The notes beneath the pieces were generated by a model. The model had not been told where the DNA came from. It did no database searches and saw only the letters and a list, made by a program, of their open reading frames with translations. A DNA stretch of 64,000 nucleotides from Diphasiastrum complanatum (Eukaryota > Streptophyta > Lycopodiopsida > Lycopodiales > Lycopodiaceae), in NCBI GenBank assembly GCA_029204225.1, contig CM055102.1:39197014-39261013 (forward strand). The letters run 5' to 3'. The first letter of the stretch is position 1. Each line of letters starts with the position of its first letter. This document shows positions 11,908 through 21,806 of the stretch, piece by piece. The position numbers and the translations under genes were made by a program.

Positions 11908-12548
11908 ACTCAAAATGGGCCCTTTGTCAAGATGCTTTTTTGACTTCGCACTCTTTCAATGCTTAAGTGGCCCAATCAATGGTATCCATCTGTGACGAAC
12001 TGTCATAGTGGTTGACGGACGAGAATTGTTTTTGTCTTTCTAGGATAAATTTAGGTGATTTTTAAAAACTTGTTGGGAAGAATAAACGATTGTGATTGGA
12101 CCACAATTACTGCCCGAATACTCTTGTGCTGCCCATAATTGTACGCTCGAGGTTGATTTGACGTCAATAGTCGTAAACTATAGCTAACTAATCCCTATAG
12201 TTTAGTAACTTCTTGTCATTCTTAGGTATAGCTCTCATTCTCTTCATTCTCATTCGTACTCAACTTCCATAGACATATTTTGGGCTAATGGCGACACATA
12301 ATCAGAGACCAAGAGGAACCATTGATGCTGGCCATGATGAAGACGAGCAGTTTGCTTGTGCGGGCCATGGTGTGTCACATTTTTGGATCGAATTTGAGTC
12401 TTCATACTTTTCACATGCTAATCTTTGTTTTTTGGACGATCACACACTTTGAAATCTTTGCAGATTAGAAGCGGCGAAGCTGCCATGTCGAAGTTTGAAA
12501 TCTAGAATATTCTCTTTGAAAATTAGAATATTCTCTTTCGTTTTCATC

Positions 12549-13285
12549 TAATCCGTACTAATATCGATTCAATGCACGAAAGCCCAAAAAGATCCCGAGA
12601 GGTCGTACATTTGCACATTGAATCGATATTACATGTATATGTACTAATATCATTTCAGCGCACGGACAGCCAGTTAGAGTACCAGAGGTCATACTTGTGC
12701 GTGCAGAATCGATATTGCCTATTGTAAAAGAAATTGTAACTTTTGAATGACAGCTTGGATTGAGACGATTATAGTGCCATTAGAAAACCCTCAACGAGAG
12801 CGTTTCAACGACACAACATGACCCAGTTTCGAGCTGTAGTTAAAAAGATATTCTTAGTCAAATTTTTGGGCGGTCAGTCAACGATTAACCTGATATCAAT
12901 TCGACGCGATGTTGGTCGCCGAACTGATATCAAGTTGATCGCCCGAAAATTTGACTAAGAATATCTTTTTAACCGTAGCTCAAAATTGGTTCATGTTACA
13001 TGCAATATCGATTCAACACGCAGATGTACGACTTCTCGGGATCTTTTTAGGCTTTCACACGTTGAACCGATATTAGTACGGTCGTTCAAAAGTTACATAG
13101 TTTTCATGTAATCCGTACTAATATTGGTTCAGTGCATGAAAGCCCAAAAAGATCTCGAAAGGTTGTACATCTGCGTGCCAAATTGATATTGTATGTATCG
13201 GTACTAATATTGTTTCAACATGCGGATAGCCAATTATAGTACCAAAGGTCATACTTGTGCGCGTTGAATCAATATTGCATGTTGT
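12549..13285. repeat. Nested direct and inverted ~90-170-bp modules
   Basis: A module beginning CCGTACTAATATCGATTCA and containing AAAAAGATCCCGAGAGGTCG spans about 12549-12720. It recurs directly at about 13108-13285, and its first ~90 bases recur inverted at about 12996-13085. Each module is itself bounded by AATATCGATTCAA-like sequence and its complement, so hairpins nest inside hairpins. Confidence 0.75.
12821..12990. repeat. Long hairpin (arms ~50 bp)
   Basis: The arm at about 12821-12874 and the arm at about 12940-12990 are inverted complements with few mismatches; the core AAAAAGATATTCTTAGTCAA is exact on both sides. The ~65-base loop contains a further inverted pair around CTGATATCAA. 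Transcription through it would give a double-stranded RNA. Confidence 0.85.
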
Positions 13286-13786
13286 CCATACATATCGAAT
13301 CAACGCGTGAATAGCCAAGTCAAGGACTAGATGTCATACTTGTGCGCACTGAACCAATATCCGGACGTGAAATTCGAACGTAACCTCAACGTAAAGTTTT
13401 TCTTATGTTCATGTTTATGTAGAGCGAAGCTTCGAAAATGATGGCCCTCGTGAGTTTTTGAGAACATATCATATCTCTAGGTACAAAATTTGATGACAAC
13501 CATTAGGCTTTTATGATAGACCATTCATTATTTTTCGGCATAGGTACCATGTTGTCATATTATTAATGGTGGATGTTTACAGCCCCAGATTATATGACAA
13601 TTGTATGGTTGTTATTACAAGCATGGTTAACTAATTAATGCCTAAAGTTAGAGCTAGTTTTAACCACAATAGTTAGAATGCGAGTATTATTGGAAACTTG
13701 AAAATGGCAACCAAATGGTACTGATTTCCATTCTCTCTCTACGTAACCTGTCTCTAAATCCAAACTTCTTAAAGGGCCCATTTTGA

Positions 13787-14060
13787 TCCCATATTTCTCC
13801 AAATGGACCAGTTATCGTGAGCACTTTCCTTCCTACACACCTTACAGTACAAAGAAATTCGTTCATCTTGGCGACAATAGTACACACACTATCGAAGGTG
13901 AAGGCACTGTGAGATTGTTCCAGGATGATCAATTCAAACTAGTATCAAATGTTTTGTATGTACCTAAACTCTCTATGAATCTGTTATCAATAAGTAGAAT
14001 TATTGATTTAGGTCATAGGGTAGAATTTGAGTCTGATCAATGCTATTGGTAGATTCTCTA
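13787..14060 (+). pseudogene. copia E1 protease remainder
   Basis: Encodes the part of a copia polyprotein after the protease active site: FVHLGDNSTHTIEGEGTV, then FKLVSNVLYVPKLSMNLLSI and HRVEFESDQCYW, the usual lead into the gag-pre-integrase domain. It continues the frame interrupted at 11907. It ends at a TAG around 14050 and the sequence then becomes unrelated. Confidence 0.8.
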
Positions 14061-14104
14061 CCAATATCAAGGTTAATCGACTGTCTGTTGATCTCAGTTT
14101 TTTT

Positions 14105-15120
14105 GTTGTTCAGAAAAGTAACTAGACTTGTAACTCAATGACCCAACCATGGCATCTTGTTGTGTAAGACCATGAGTTGAGGACAAATTAGTGAGTTGAG
14201 GACAAATTAGTTAGTTACTAGAGAGATATTCAAAGTGACATGTTAGTGGAGAGTTGGAAAAACCCCATTCAGTTATGCCCAGTTGTAGAAAGCGACATCC
14301 AAGAAACTGAATGGCGGGCAAAAAGCCAGGAAGAAAGAAGATAGAAATGAGAAACCAACAAAGAAAGAAAGACCTTTGTTGTTGATAGTAGAGAACGAGA
14401 GAGAGATCACAAAAGATTGAACTGTGTGGAGAGAGCGTAGAGCTGGAGATTTGTCAAGTACCATATCGGGCGACAATCCAGAGAAGGATAGTCGATTGGT
14501 TGCATTGATAATCAAACTATTGTTGAGCAGAGTTCATGTTGTGATGTGTATTGTTGCATAGAATTGTAAGAATTATTGTCATTGGAATGAGAACCTTTGG
14601 AATATTTCTTATCAGATTCGTGCACCATTTGTTGTTCAATGACATAATTGTAATGGGTGTTTATAAAGTCCCAAGAATAATCAAAAAGCGTTGCAAGTGA
14701 GAATTGGTATTTATCTGTTGTATGAATTTAAGATTGTAGCATTGAAATTATAGATCTTTTGCTTGTAATTGTAATCATACGTTGATGAATGTCAAGCAGG
14801 TAGAACTTATCTGAGATACTCATGATGACAGGCCAGAGATACAAAGTTGGATGCTTAGAATGAGTTGTGAGTTATGATTGCCATGTTCCATATTTTATGG
14901 AGATGCAGTTGAAGTGAGGAGTGTTAGGATTAGTTATTCTTTCACTTATTGAGTTTGAGTGAAGGATAGATCGATTTGGAAATGCTGATTCTAAGCAGAA
15001 GCTTGTGAGTGAATAGAGTGTTCGGTAAATCCAGAATTTTGATTAGCCGGTTGTGTGCTAAGCACACCTCTATATTCAACGATTGGCGAGATACGGAGTG
15101 GGAGTGTATATCTGCCAACA
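14105..15120 (+). repeat. Probable gypsy 5' LTR
   Basis: The segment ends TCTGCCAACA at 15120, directly before a gypsy-type primer-binding site, and a matching TGTTGTTCAG start is available at about 14105. No partner LTR is in the window, so the left edge is a guess. Inside, an 18-base unit (GTGAGTTGAGGACAAATT) is tandemly repeated near 14170-14210. Confidence 0.4.
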
Positions 15121-15121
15121 T

Positions 15122-15139
15122 TTGGCATTGTTGCCGACT
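15122..15139 (+). other. Gypsy-type primer-binding site
   Basis: TTGGCATTGTTGCCGACT resembles, with transitions, the TGGCGCCGTTGCCGGGGA site typical of plant Ty3/gypsy elements of the Tat/Athila type. It follows CCAACA directly. Confidence 0.5.
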
Positions 15140-15443
15140 TGCTTTCATTTATGTATTCACATTTCTTTTTCTTTCCATTCTAATCATTTCTGGTCTGTGC
15201 AGCACAATTTTTTCAATTAACCAACTACTTTCACGACCCACTAGTTTCACGCTCCACCTTTTACAACCCACCTTCTCCCAAAACCAACTTATTCCCAAAT
15301 ACTCTATTCGGGGGGAGGGTAGGCAAGTAGTATTATCATACTACTTTGTACTTATGGATGCAGACAATTTAGAAGACCGGTAATTCCCTTATCTGCACCT
15401 TCTAAATGAACAGCCTAAATCAAGTCAGCGGCCAAAACCACAA

Positions 15444-15726
15444 TTGAGATCTTTCATACATGATCCAAGAAATAGAGGTAGTCAATATGCAGGAAGATAC
15501 GATGATGGACCTATTAGATTATCTCCTAGACGAAGATCACCTGCATTTGAACGAAGGACTGCCAAATTGGATCTACGCAAATTTGATGGTAGAATGGACC
15601 CTCATCGGTTCATCCAAATCTTTGAGAATGCCTGTGAAGTTTATGGATATTCTTCACATGAGGTCCTTGGCATTTTGCGAGTAAATTTTTTGCGAGTTTC
15701 TTTCCTGCCATCATTCAACAAAATAT
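15444..15726 (+). pseudogene. Ty3/gypsy gag N-terminal fragment
   Basis: An arginine-rich lead (DPRNRGSQYAGRYDD, SPRRRSPAFERR) is followed by AKLDLRKFDGRMDPHRFIQI and FENACEVYGYSSHEV, the start of a gypsy Gag domain. The frame is cut at 15727 by a small inverted-repeat element and does not clearly resume. It goes with the primer-binding site 300 bases upstream. Confidence 0.65.
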
Positions 15727-16320
15727 AGCACATGGTGTGCCACCCTTTTTCTACTACTACTTCAATGTTTATCATTAAGAATGTGGTTCGGTACATAGTT
15801 AAAGATACCACTAAGTAAAAAAAAATTCAAATTAATTTTTTTTTTGCAACCAACCCAGATAGCACTGCACAAAAAAATTTCGCATCTTTAAAGGCTATAA
15901 AAGTTTTTTTTAGTTGTTTTACTTACGACTTACTATGTTGGGAGGTTTAAATAAATATCCCGAAATAATGTTTTTACTCAAAATTTGGTTCTCAAATGTG
16001 TCAAAATGGCTTTTCTATTTTATAATTTACTTGGCTAGCACACCGACATGCTAGCCAAATCAGCTCCAGAAAGAAATCTATTTTTTCAAAAAGTTCTTCC
16101 AAAAAACTTCATGTTTTTTAAATAAAAAATTTGCAGCCTAGCACACCGACATGCTAACTTTTATAACTTCAAGGATAGTTTTTTTAGAGTAACGAAGTAT
16201 TTTGTGATGGACCTATTTAGAATTTGATGGATAGTCACATTTTAAAGTATGCATCAAACCATCATTCTTGTTCTTAAAAAATCATTTAGTGGCATAGAAA
16301 GAATAGCACACCATGTGCTT
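15727..16320. mobile_element. MITE-like element
   Basis: The ends carry AGCACATGGTGTGC (15727-15740) and its complement (16306-16319). The interior is AT-rich, without a coding frame, and holds two CTAGCACACCGACATGCTA blocks (about 16032 and 16138), each nearly palindromic. It interrupts the gypsy gag. No clear target duplication is visible, so the class is uncertain. Confidence 0.6.
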
Positions 16321-17439
16321 GATGGAAACTGAGTCCATCCGCAATCGTGTTTAGAGATCACTGTTGCGAAATGAATGGCCGGATAGAGCTGACTTGGCAG
16401 GAGTAGCTACTGCTACTGACTGCGGTCTAATTCTCTTCCAAACCCCAGATTGCTACTGAAGATCTGTTGTAAAAATCAAACTTGTAAACAACAGATAATG
16501 TTGAATAGAACAACAACGAAAATTTATCTACTAATAGCATGCATTCCAATATTGCAGATCATACACATCACAGAACAGAGCATTGAGAAAAATCCCTTCT
16601 ATTATCATAACTGAATTTTACAATATTTTCTTGAGCACTGTCTGTTTTAAATCAGCACGTTGGCACGAAAAAGATGTTCTCTCTCACGAAAATGACTAGC
16701 TATTGTATTCTGTAAAACACTCTGTGTCCGTGACTCGACTTTCTTACTTTCTAGTCTTGATGCGTCTAGCAATATATTCAAAACGACAAATCTGATTAAA
16801 GAGATTAAATGATCTACAACTAATCTCAGATTACAAGAGCGGCAGATTAGGCATGTCTCAATGCTCTTCTGCTGATGTCATCATATCTGATCAGAAAGTT
16901 GTACTACTTGGTACTCGTTTGGTCTTCTTGGGCCTTTGAAGCGTGAAGGATTTCCTTTGTCTTTTGCTTAAAGACACATTTTAAAATTTTAAGGAAAGTG
17001 TCATCTTTTAAGGGCACCTTTGCTTTTTCAAGGGCACCTTCGTTTTTTTTTTAAAAAGGAGAAAAAAGGCAAAAAACACAAAGGTAGGCCAAAAAAATAT
17101 TTCTAAGGCATTTTTAGAGACAGTGTCTCCTTTTTCGCGAAGGGCAAAAAATGCGAAGGTTGGCCAGAAAATTTTTCTAAGGCATTTAAAAGATAGTGTC
17201 TCCTTTTTCGCAAAAATGTGACAAGTTCATGAAAAGTTGCCAGAGTTATTTTCTAAGTGTTTTAGGCCTAGTGCTGAATTTTCTTCATGACACAAAAATG
17301 CGAACTGTGTGACAAAATAGTTCAAAAATGCAAACTGTGCAACACATAGTTCAAAATGCACAGTCGCAAAAGACAGCAAAGAAAAAAACTAAGGAAAAAT
17401 GCTAAGGCTTTGAAAGATAGAAACACTTGGTTTCTTTAG
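16321..17439 (+). other. Probable LTR/leader of copia D1; no gene
   Basis: AT-rich, without a supported frame. The last ~450 bases, with CACAAAAATGCGAACTGTG-type repeats, lead into the primer-binding site and gag of copia D1 and are probably its 5' LTR. No partner LTR is seen, so the boundaries are open. Confidence 0.4.
17063..17215 (+). repeat. Two tandem ~80-bp repeats
   Basis: The units at about 17063-17140 and 17146-17215 share AAGGTNGGCCARAAAA, TTTCTAAGGCATTT and AGTGTCTCCTTTTTCGC. They lie in the presumed LTR of copia D1. Confidence 0.8.
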
Positions 17440-17451
17440 TGGTATCAGAAC
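17440..17451 (+). other. Primer-binding site of copia D1
   Basis: TGGTATCAGAAC, a variant of the tRNA-Met site, ends one base before the gag ATG at 17453. In the related copy D2 the same site is 101 bases upstream of the gag ATG, so D1 has lost its leader or the site is displaced. Confidence 0.6.
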
Positions 17452-17452
17452 T

Positions 17453-18892
17453 ATGGCATCCATTAGCAGCATTCAATCAAAGACATGCACGATCCTTGAC
17501 TTTTCAGGATCAAACTTCCTAGCATGGAAGGTGAAGACTTCTCTCATACGAAAAGGAGAAGGTCTATGGCCCTGGGTTGATGGCACAGAAGAGATGCCCA
17601 CAACCAACAACAAAGAGCTACGAGAATGGAGAGAGAAGAACGACAAGGCAGTAGTCGTGTTGTCTTCCTCCATCGAAGACAGCTTAATATTTGACATAGC
17701 CACACTCTCCAAAGCAAGAGAAATGTGGGATGCTTTGCTGACCAAATTTCAAACAAAATCACGAAGCCAAATTATGCTTCTTGAAGATCAGCTGACCAAT
17801 CTCAGATGGGATGGTAAAGATCTCACCTCCTTCATCAAAAAAATGAAGGACCTATTCCTCTCGCTACACAACTCTGGAACGGAGAATGCATTCTCAATGG
17901 AGAAGCAGCTCACATACCTACTATGAGCTCTACTAAGATCATTTCAAATGACTCGAACACTAGTTGCTAAAGATCCAATTATGAATCTTGAGAAGGCTGT
18001 AATCGAGATCAGAGAAGAGGTGAAAGCCCGTGAACACCTTGATGACAGAAATAACTCTGATCAAGCTCTCTACAGCAACAAAGAGAAGCAGAGAAAGAAC
18101 TCCAAACCTAAGAGAGAGTCAGACCAAAGACAAGATCGAAAGCAACAGTCAGAGGGAGCGAAAGAAAACAAGTGGAAGAGCATAAATAACCCAAAACAGC
18201 AAAACGGTGAGAAGAAGACCTACACGAGATGCACACGAGAAGGCCACATTGTTGATAAGTGTTGGCTCAATCCAAAGATAGAGTGCATTCACTGTCACAA
18301 GAAGAGTCATGCAGCCCTTGACTGCAACCAAAATCCCAGAAACAAGAAAGCTCAAAGTAGATGGGAGAGCGATAATAGCTCATCCTATGTGGAGAAACCA
18401 GAGTTCTCCAAGATGGCCGAAGACAGAGCTAACAATGGCAAGAACCCAGCAGCTTACTTGTGTGCTAATGTTTGTGCGACATCAACTTCAGATACACAAG
18501 AGATAATTATTGATTCAGGTGCAACGTCACACTTCGCAACGAGGCACATGATCACTGGTTATCAAGAATCAGAGTCTTCCAAATACATAATCTTGGGAGA
18601 TGGTTCCAAACACAAAGTCAGCAAAACCGGAGCGTTGTGGTTAAGCACCAAAGGAAGAGACGGAAGGCTCGACGACACTCTGTACATGCCCACTCTTCAG
18701 AAGGACCTACTATCTGTTGCTAAGATGGTAGATGTAGGAATGAGAGTCACCTTTGAAGGAGATACTTGCGAAGTGGTTGAATTCGCAACCACTCACTTGT
18801 CACCACGGGAAAGCGAAAGGGAAACCTGTATCACCTCAGGATCCGAGTACCTTCTGAGCAAGCTCACCAAACCAACGAATCAATGGATATGA
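17453..18892 (+). pseudogene. copia D1 gag-protease
   Basis: Starts MASISSIQSKTCTILDFSGS and encodes a UBN2-type Gag (NFLAWKVKTSL, AREMWDALLTKF, LLEDQLTNLRWDG), a basic linker, then two zinc knuckles. The first has lost its first Cys (YTRCTREGHIVDKC); the second is complete (CIHCHKKSHAALDC). The protease follows with active site IDSGATSHFA, then LYMPTLQKDLLSVAKM. One TGA at 17924-17926 (CGA-to-TGA type) splits the frame; the rest is open to 18892, where a frameshift occurs just before the gag-pre-integrase domain. The polyprotein would assemble and process the virus-like particle. Same family as 57499-59103. Confidence 0.85.
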
Positions 18893-19495
18893 CATGGCAT
18901 AGGAGGTTGTATCATATGAATACAGTCGCTCTATACAATGCTAGCTGAAGCAGAGCATTCACTAGCATCCACATCAAAGATGCAGCATGCCTGAAGTCCT
19001 GCAATGCTTGTAACAAAGACAAGATGTCACGTATAACTTTCTCTAGGCACTCTTTCAGAACGAAAGAACTCCTGGAACTGGTGCACTCTGACATCTATGG
19101 ACCATTTGATGTGGTCTCCTTGGGAGGTTCAAAATACAACATCACTTTCATCAATATTTCAGCAAGTTTGCAGCCATGTATTTTATCCACAACAAATCGG
19201 AGGCCTTGGACAAATTCACAGAGTTCGTGAATTGGGCTAAGAAATGGACTGACAAGAAGGTGAAGTAGCTGAGAACAGACAAATGAGGAGATCTGACTGC
19301 GAACTCTCCAAGAAGATCCACACGATAAAGAAGAGCACCTATCAGATTTGACCTAACAGCTCAGCCTCTACATAGGAGTTTTTTGGATTTGGAAGAGAAT
19401 TTCAAACATATGAGAAAGCTACCAGCTGTCCAGATAAGGACAAGTGGATTGAAGCGATGGAAGACGAGATGAAATCCATCCCAAAAACAAAAAGA
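18893..19495 (+). pseudogene. copia D1 integrase start and RT scrap
   Basis: In a shifted frame TWHRRLYHMNTVALYN, then LKSCNACNKDKM and LELVHSDIYGPFD mark the gag-pre-integrase zinc region and the first integrase aspartate. Several stops follow. Near 19390-19485 the sequence jumps to a piece like the start of reverse transcriptase (DKDKWIEAMEDEMKSI), so most of integrase is deleted. It ends abruptly at about 19490 where unrelated spliced-gene sequence begins. Confidence 0.7.
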
Positions 19496-19641
19496 AAATG
19501 AAAATGTTAAAACTTAAACAAACCTGAGAGCTTACGGACTCCATGAAGTTGGGGTCATAAAAACATAATCTAAATCAGTACCAAAAGTATCTAATTTAAT
19601 TGCACATATTTGTTTATCGTAGTGTAAAATCAAAATCTTAC

Positions 19642-21243
19642 CATATAATGTGTTATATGATCGACACCCCATGCACTTTGAACTGCATCCACAAATTCAC
19701 TGGTTGTTTTCTGTATCATTTGTACATTAGTATTTGAAAATTTATCTTTTCTCAAGTATTTCACCATGTTGTCTAACTTTTTCCAAACTTCTATTTTGTG
19801 TATACAAGTAGAACCTTCTTCTTTGAAATCTTGAGTTGCTGCACTAATTTCTTTCCAAACCGTGTATTGAACCTTGGATTGTTTGCCAATTTGATTATAA
19901 TCTTCGAGTTTTGGATTCTCCAATGCTCGACTTCCATGGAATATTTCCTGTTTTACCTGATAACTTGTCATCTTTTTTTATTTTAACGTGGCCTTTATGT
20001 AAGCTTGCTTTGGACAACACATTCTCTAATCTGAAAATAGCTTCCTTCGCAAAGGCCTCTGGCTTGGAATTCCATGCAAACAAGATGTGAAGATATATTA
20101 TTTTTTCTATAATATGCACCTCCACATGCAATATACAAATATGAACATTTCGAAGAGGAATCGGTAGTACAGGTTTCCAATTAGGATCTTCTCGATCTCT
20201 TGATATACCTATACTTCTTGTCATGTCTTTTGTTGTTTTCATGTAGTACAAACAAGGGTGTTTAGAGTTAGCGCCATGAGATACATTGAACATACATTTT
20301 AATGTCTTCAGATCTCCTGCTAAATGCCATTCAATGTTGAAAGTGCCAATTCCAGGAATATTGAGTGGAACTCCCTCCATGTAATTTTTTTATGGTGACA
20401 GGATATGATGTTCTATTAAATATCCATGAGAGAATGTCATGGTCTTCTTTCATCACCTATAAGAGAATACAAAAACTTGATTAGCCTCATAATATTAACA
20501 CAGAGAATATTCTCCAAATGAAATCCATATTCAAATGATTATCCCTATTTATTATGCGAAGGAACTGCTATACCTGTAATGTTGCCAACCAACACATATC
20601 ATTTTCTGATTGAACACTGAAATTGAGGCCTTCTGAGTCTTTTGAATTTGAAAGTGCTCCATTCATGATCGTGAGACTGACTCTTTCCATGTTTTGTCCT
20701 TTTATAATTTCAAATTCATCTAACTTGAGAACAACTATCAACTTGTTATTGACATTCTCATTTGTAATACCGTAAAAATTTATGATGAATGTTAATAACT
20801 GATTAATGTCAATAAATAAATTGTTGGAATTGTTATAAGCTAGACTTTCTCCTTTTGAGCAATACACTTCATTGATATGAGATGGATTACCAACTATTGT
20901 CTGCATACCTTGGTTTGACATGTCTCTTTTTAGAAAAAGATGAAATGGTCATGGTATTGGGAACTTTTTAATATTCACCTGTGCAAATGCCTCCTTTATC
21001 ATCTTAAACATTGTTGCATATGCTTCCCTACTGATGCTAGAAAAGTCACATGCCCCTTGAAGCAAGGAAGTATCTAATATTTTTCCAACTTCATCCATAA
21101 TGCTATCAATAACTGAAGCCTTAATCTTTTTCATTTTGTTATTGTTTAGCATTGATTTCATAGATTTAGAAGTCAAGATAGAGCCTAGTGAGTTTCTAAT
21201 AGAAATCTCATCCGCCAAATGGTCTTCAACAACCAATGCTGAT
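19642..21243 (-). pseudogene. Unrecognised spliced gene fragment, possibly transposase-derived
   Basis: Three exons with canonical GT-AG junctions and phase-0 joints can be read: 21243-20979, 20900-20574 and 20456-19642. The introns are 78 and 117 bases. Exon 1 ends REAYATMFKMIKEAFAQ; exon 2 runs TIVGNPSHIN to CWLATLQ. Exon 3 has WHLAGDLKTLKCMFNVSHG, HPCLYYMKT, then VHICILHVEVHIIEKIIYLH, and ends WGVDHITHYM before a GTAAG donor. The GDLK, C-x-Y and ITHYM blocks resemble, from memory only, uncharacterised transposase-like proteins in green plants. Exon 3 is broken by a one-base shift in a seven-A run (20385-20391) and another around 19900-19970. The 3' end is lost where copia D1 begins. Gene status is well supported; function is not. 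Confidence 0.6.
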
Positions 21244-21459
21244 CTGCATTGCAAACATAATGTTCATGAAAATGTTAGTAGAAATTAGGACATGACTCAT
21301 AGTATTCACAACAGTATATAATAAGCAAATCAACATAAAGTTGAAATGAATAAATAACAAAATTAGTGATTATGAATGAATCAAAAATTTCAAGCAACAT
21401 TCAATACCAAATAAGTTATAACTTATTTGAATGCACGGATTCGTCTTTTTCTATGATCT

Positions 21460-21806
21460 CATCTGGATGATAGATCACATATATCCTTGTTTACCAATCT
21501 TTTTCTCTTATTGCTTCGAACCTTTCTATTGAGCACATCCATATCTTTAACAAGAGACAAATATGAGATACGCATGGATTGAAATGCAGTTTTTATCTCA
21601 TCATTACTAGTTGTATAATGATGCAAATAAGATTTCAACCTTTGGATCTCCTTCTTGAGCATCTCATTTTCATTCAAACAAGTTTTCAGCTTTGTAAATT
21701 TTTCTTTGCACTCCTTTGATATTTTTCTTGATTCTTCTTCCAAATAATGTATTCTTTGCATTGAATGTGCATTCCCATAAAGCATCAAATTTTTACCATG
21801 ACACAT
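21460..21806 (-). other. Coiled-coil coding stretch fused to copia integrase
   Basis: After copia integrase residues ending DPSACKGI the same open frame continues into a non-copia sequence: EEESRKISKECKEKFTKLKT, then NENEMLKKEIQRLKS and NRKVRSNKRKRL. This is a charged coiled coil ending in a basic patch. It probably is an exon of the spliced gene at 21243-19642, although the acceptor at 21243 needs two bases from the preceding exon and I could not find a donor in the right phase. The junction lies at about 21806-21810. Confidence 0.5.

Larger units (their letters stand above)
11908..13786. mobile_element. Foldback-like DNA element inserted in copia E1 protease
   Basis: About 1.88 kb separates two halves of one protease domain. 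The termini carry an inverted repeat, TCAAAATGGGCCCTTT, at about 11911-11930 and its complement at about 13771-13787. A possible short target duplication (ATATT on both sides) is weak. The interior has no coding frame and is built from inverted and direct repeats. This looks like a non-autonomous DNA transposon of foldback or MITE type; the superfamily cannot be assigned. Confidence 0.65.
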
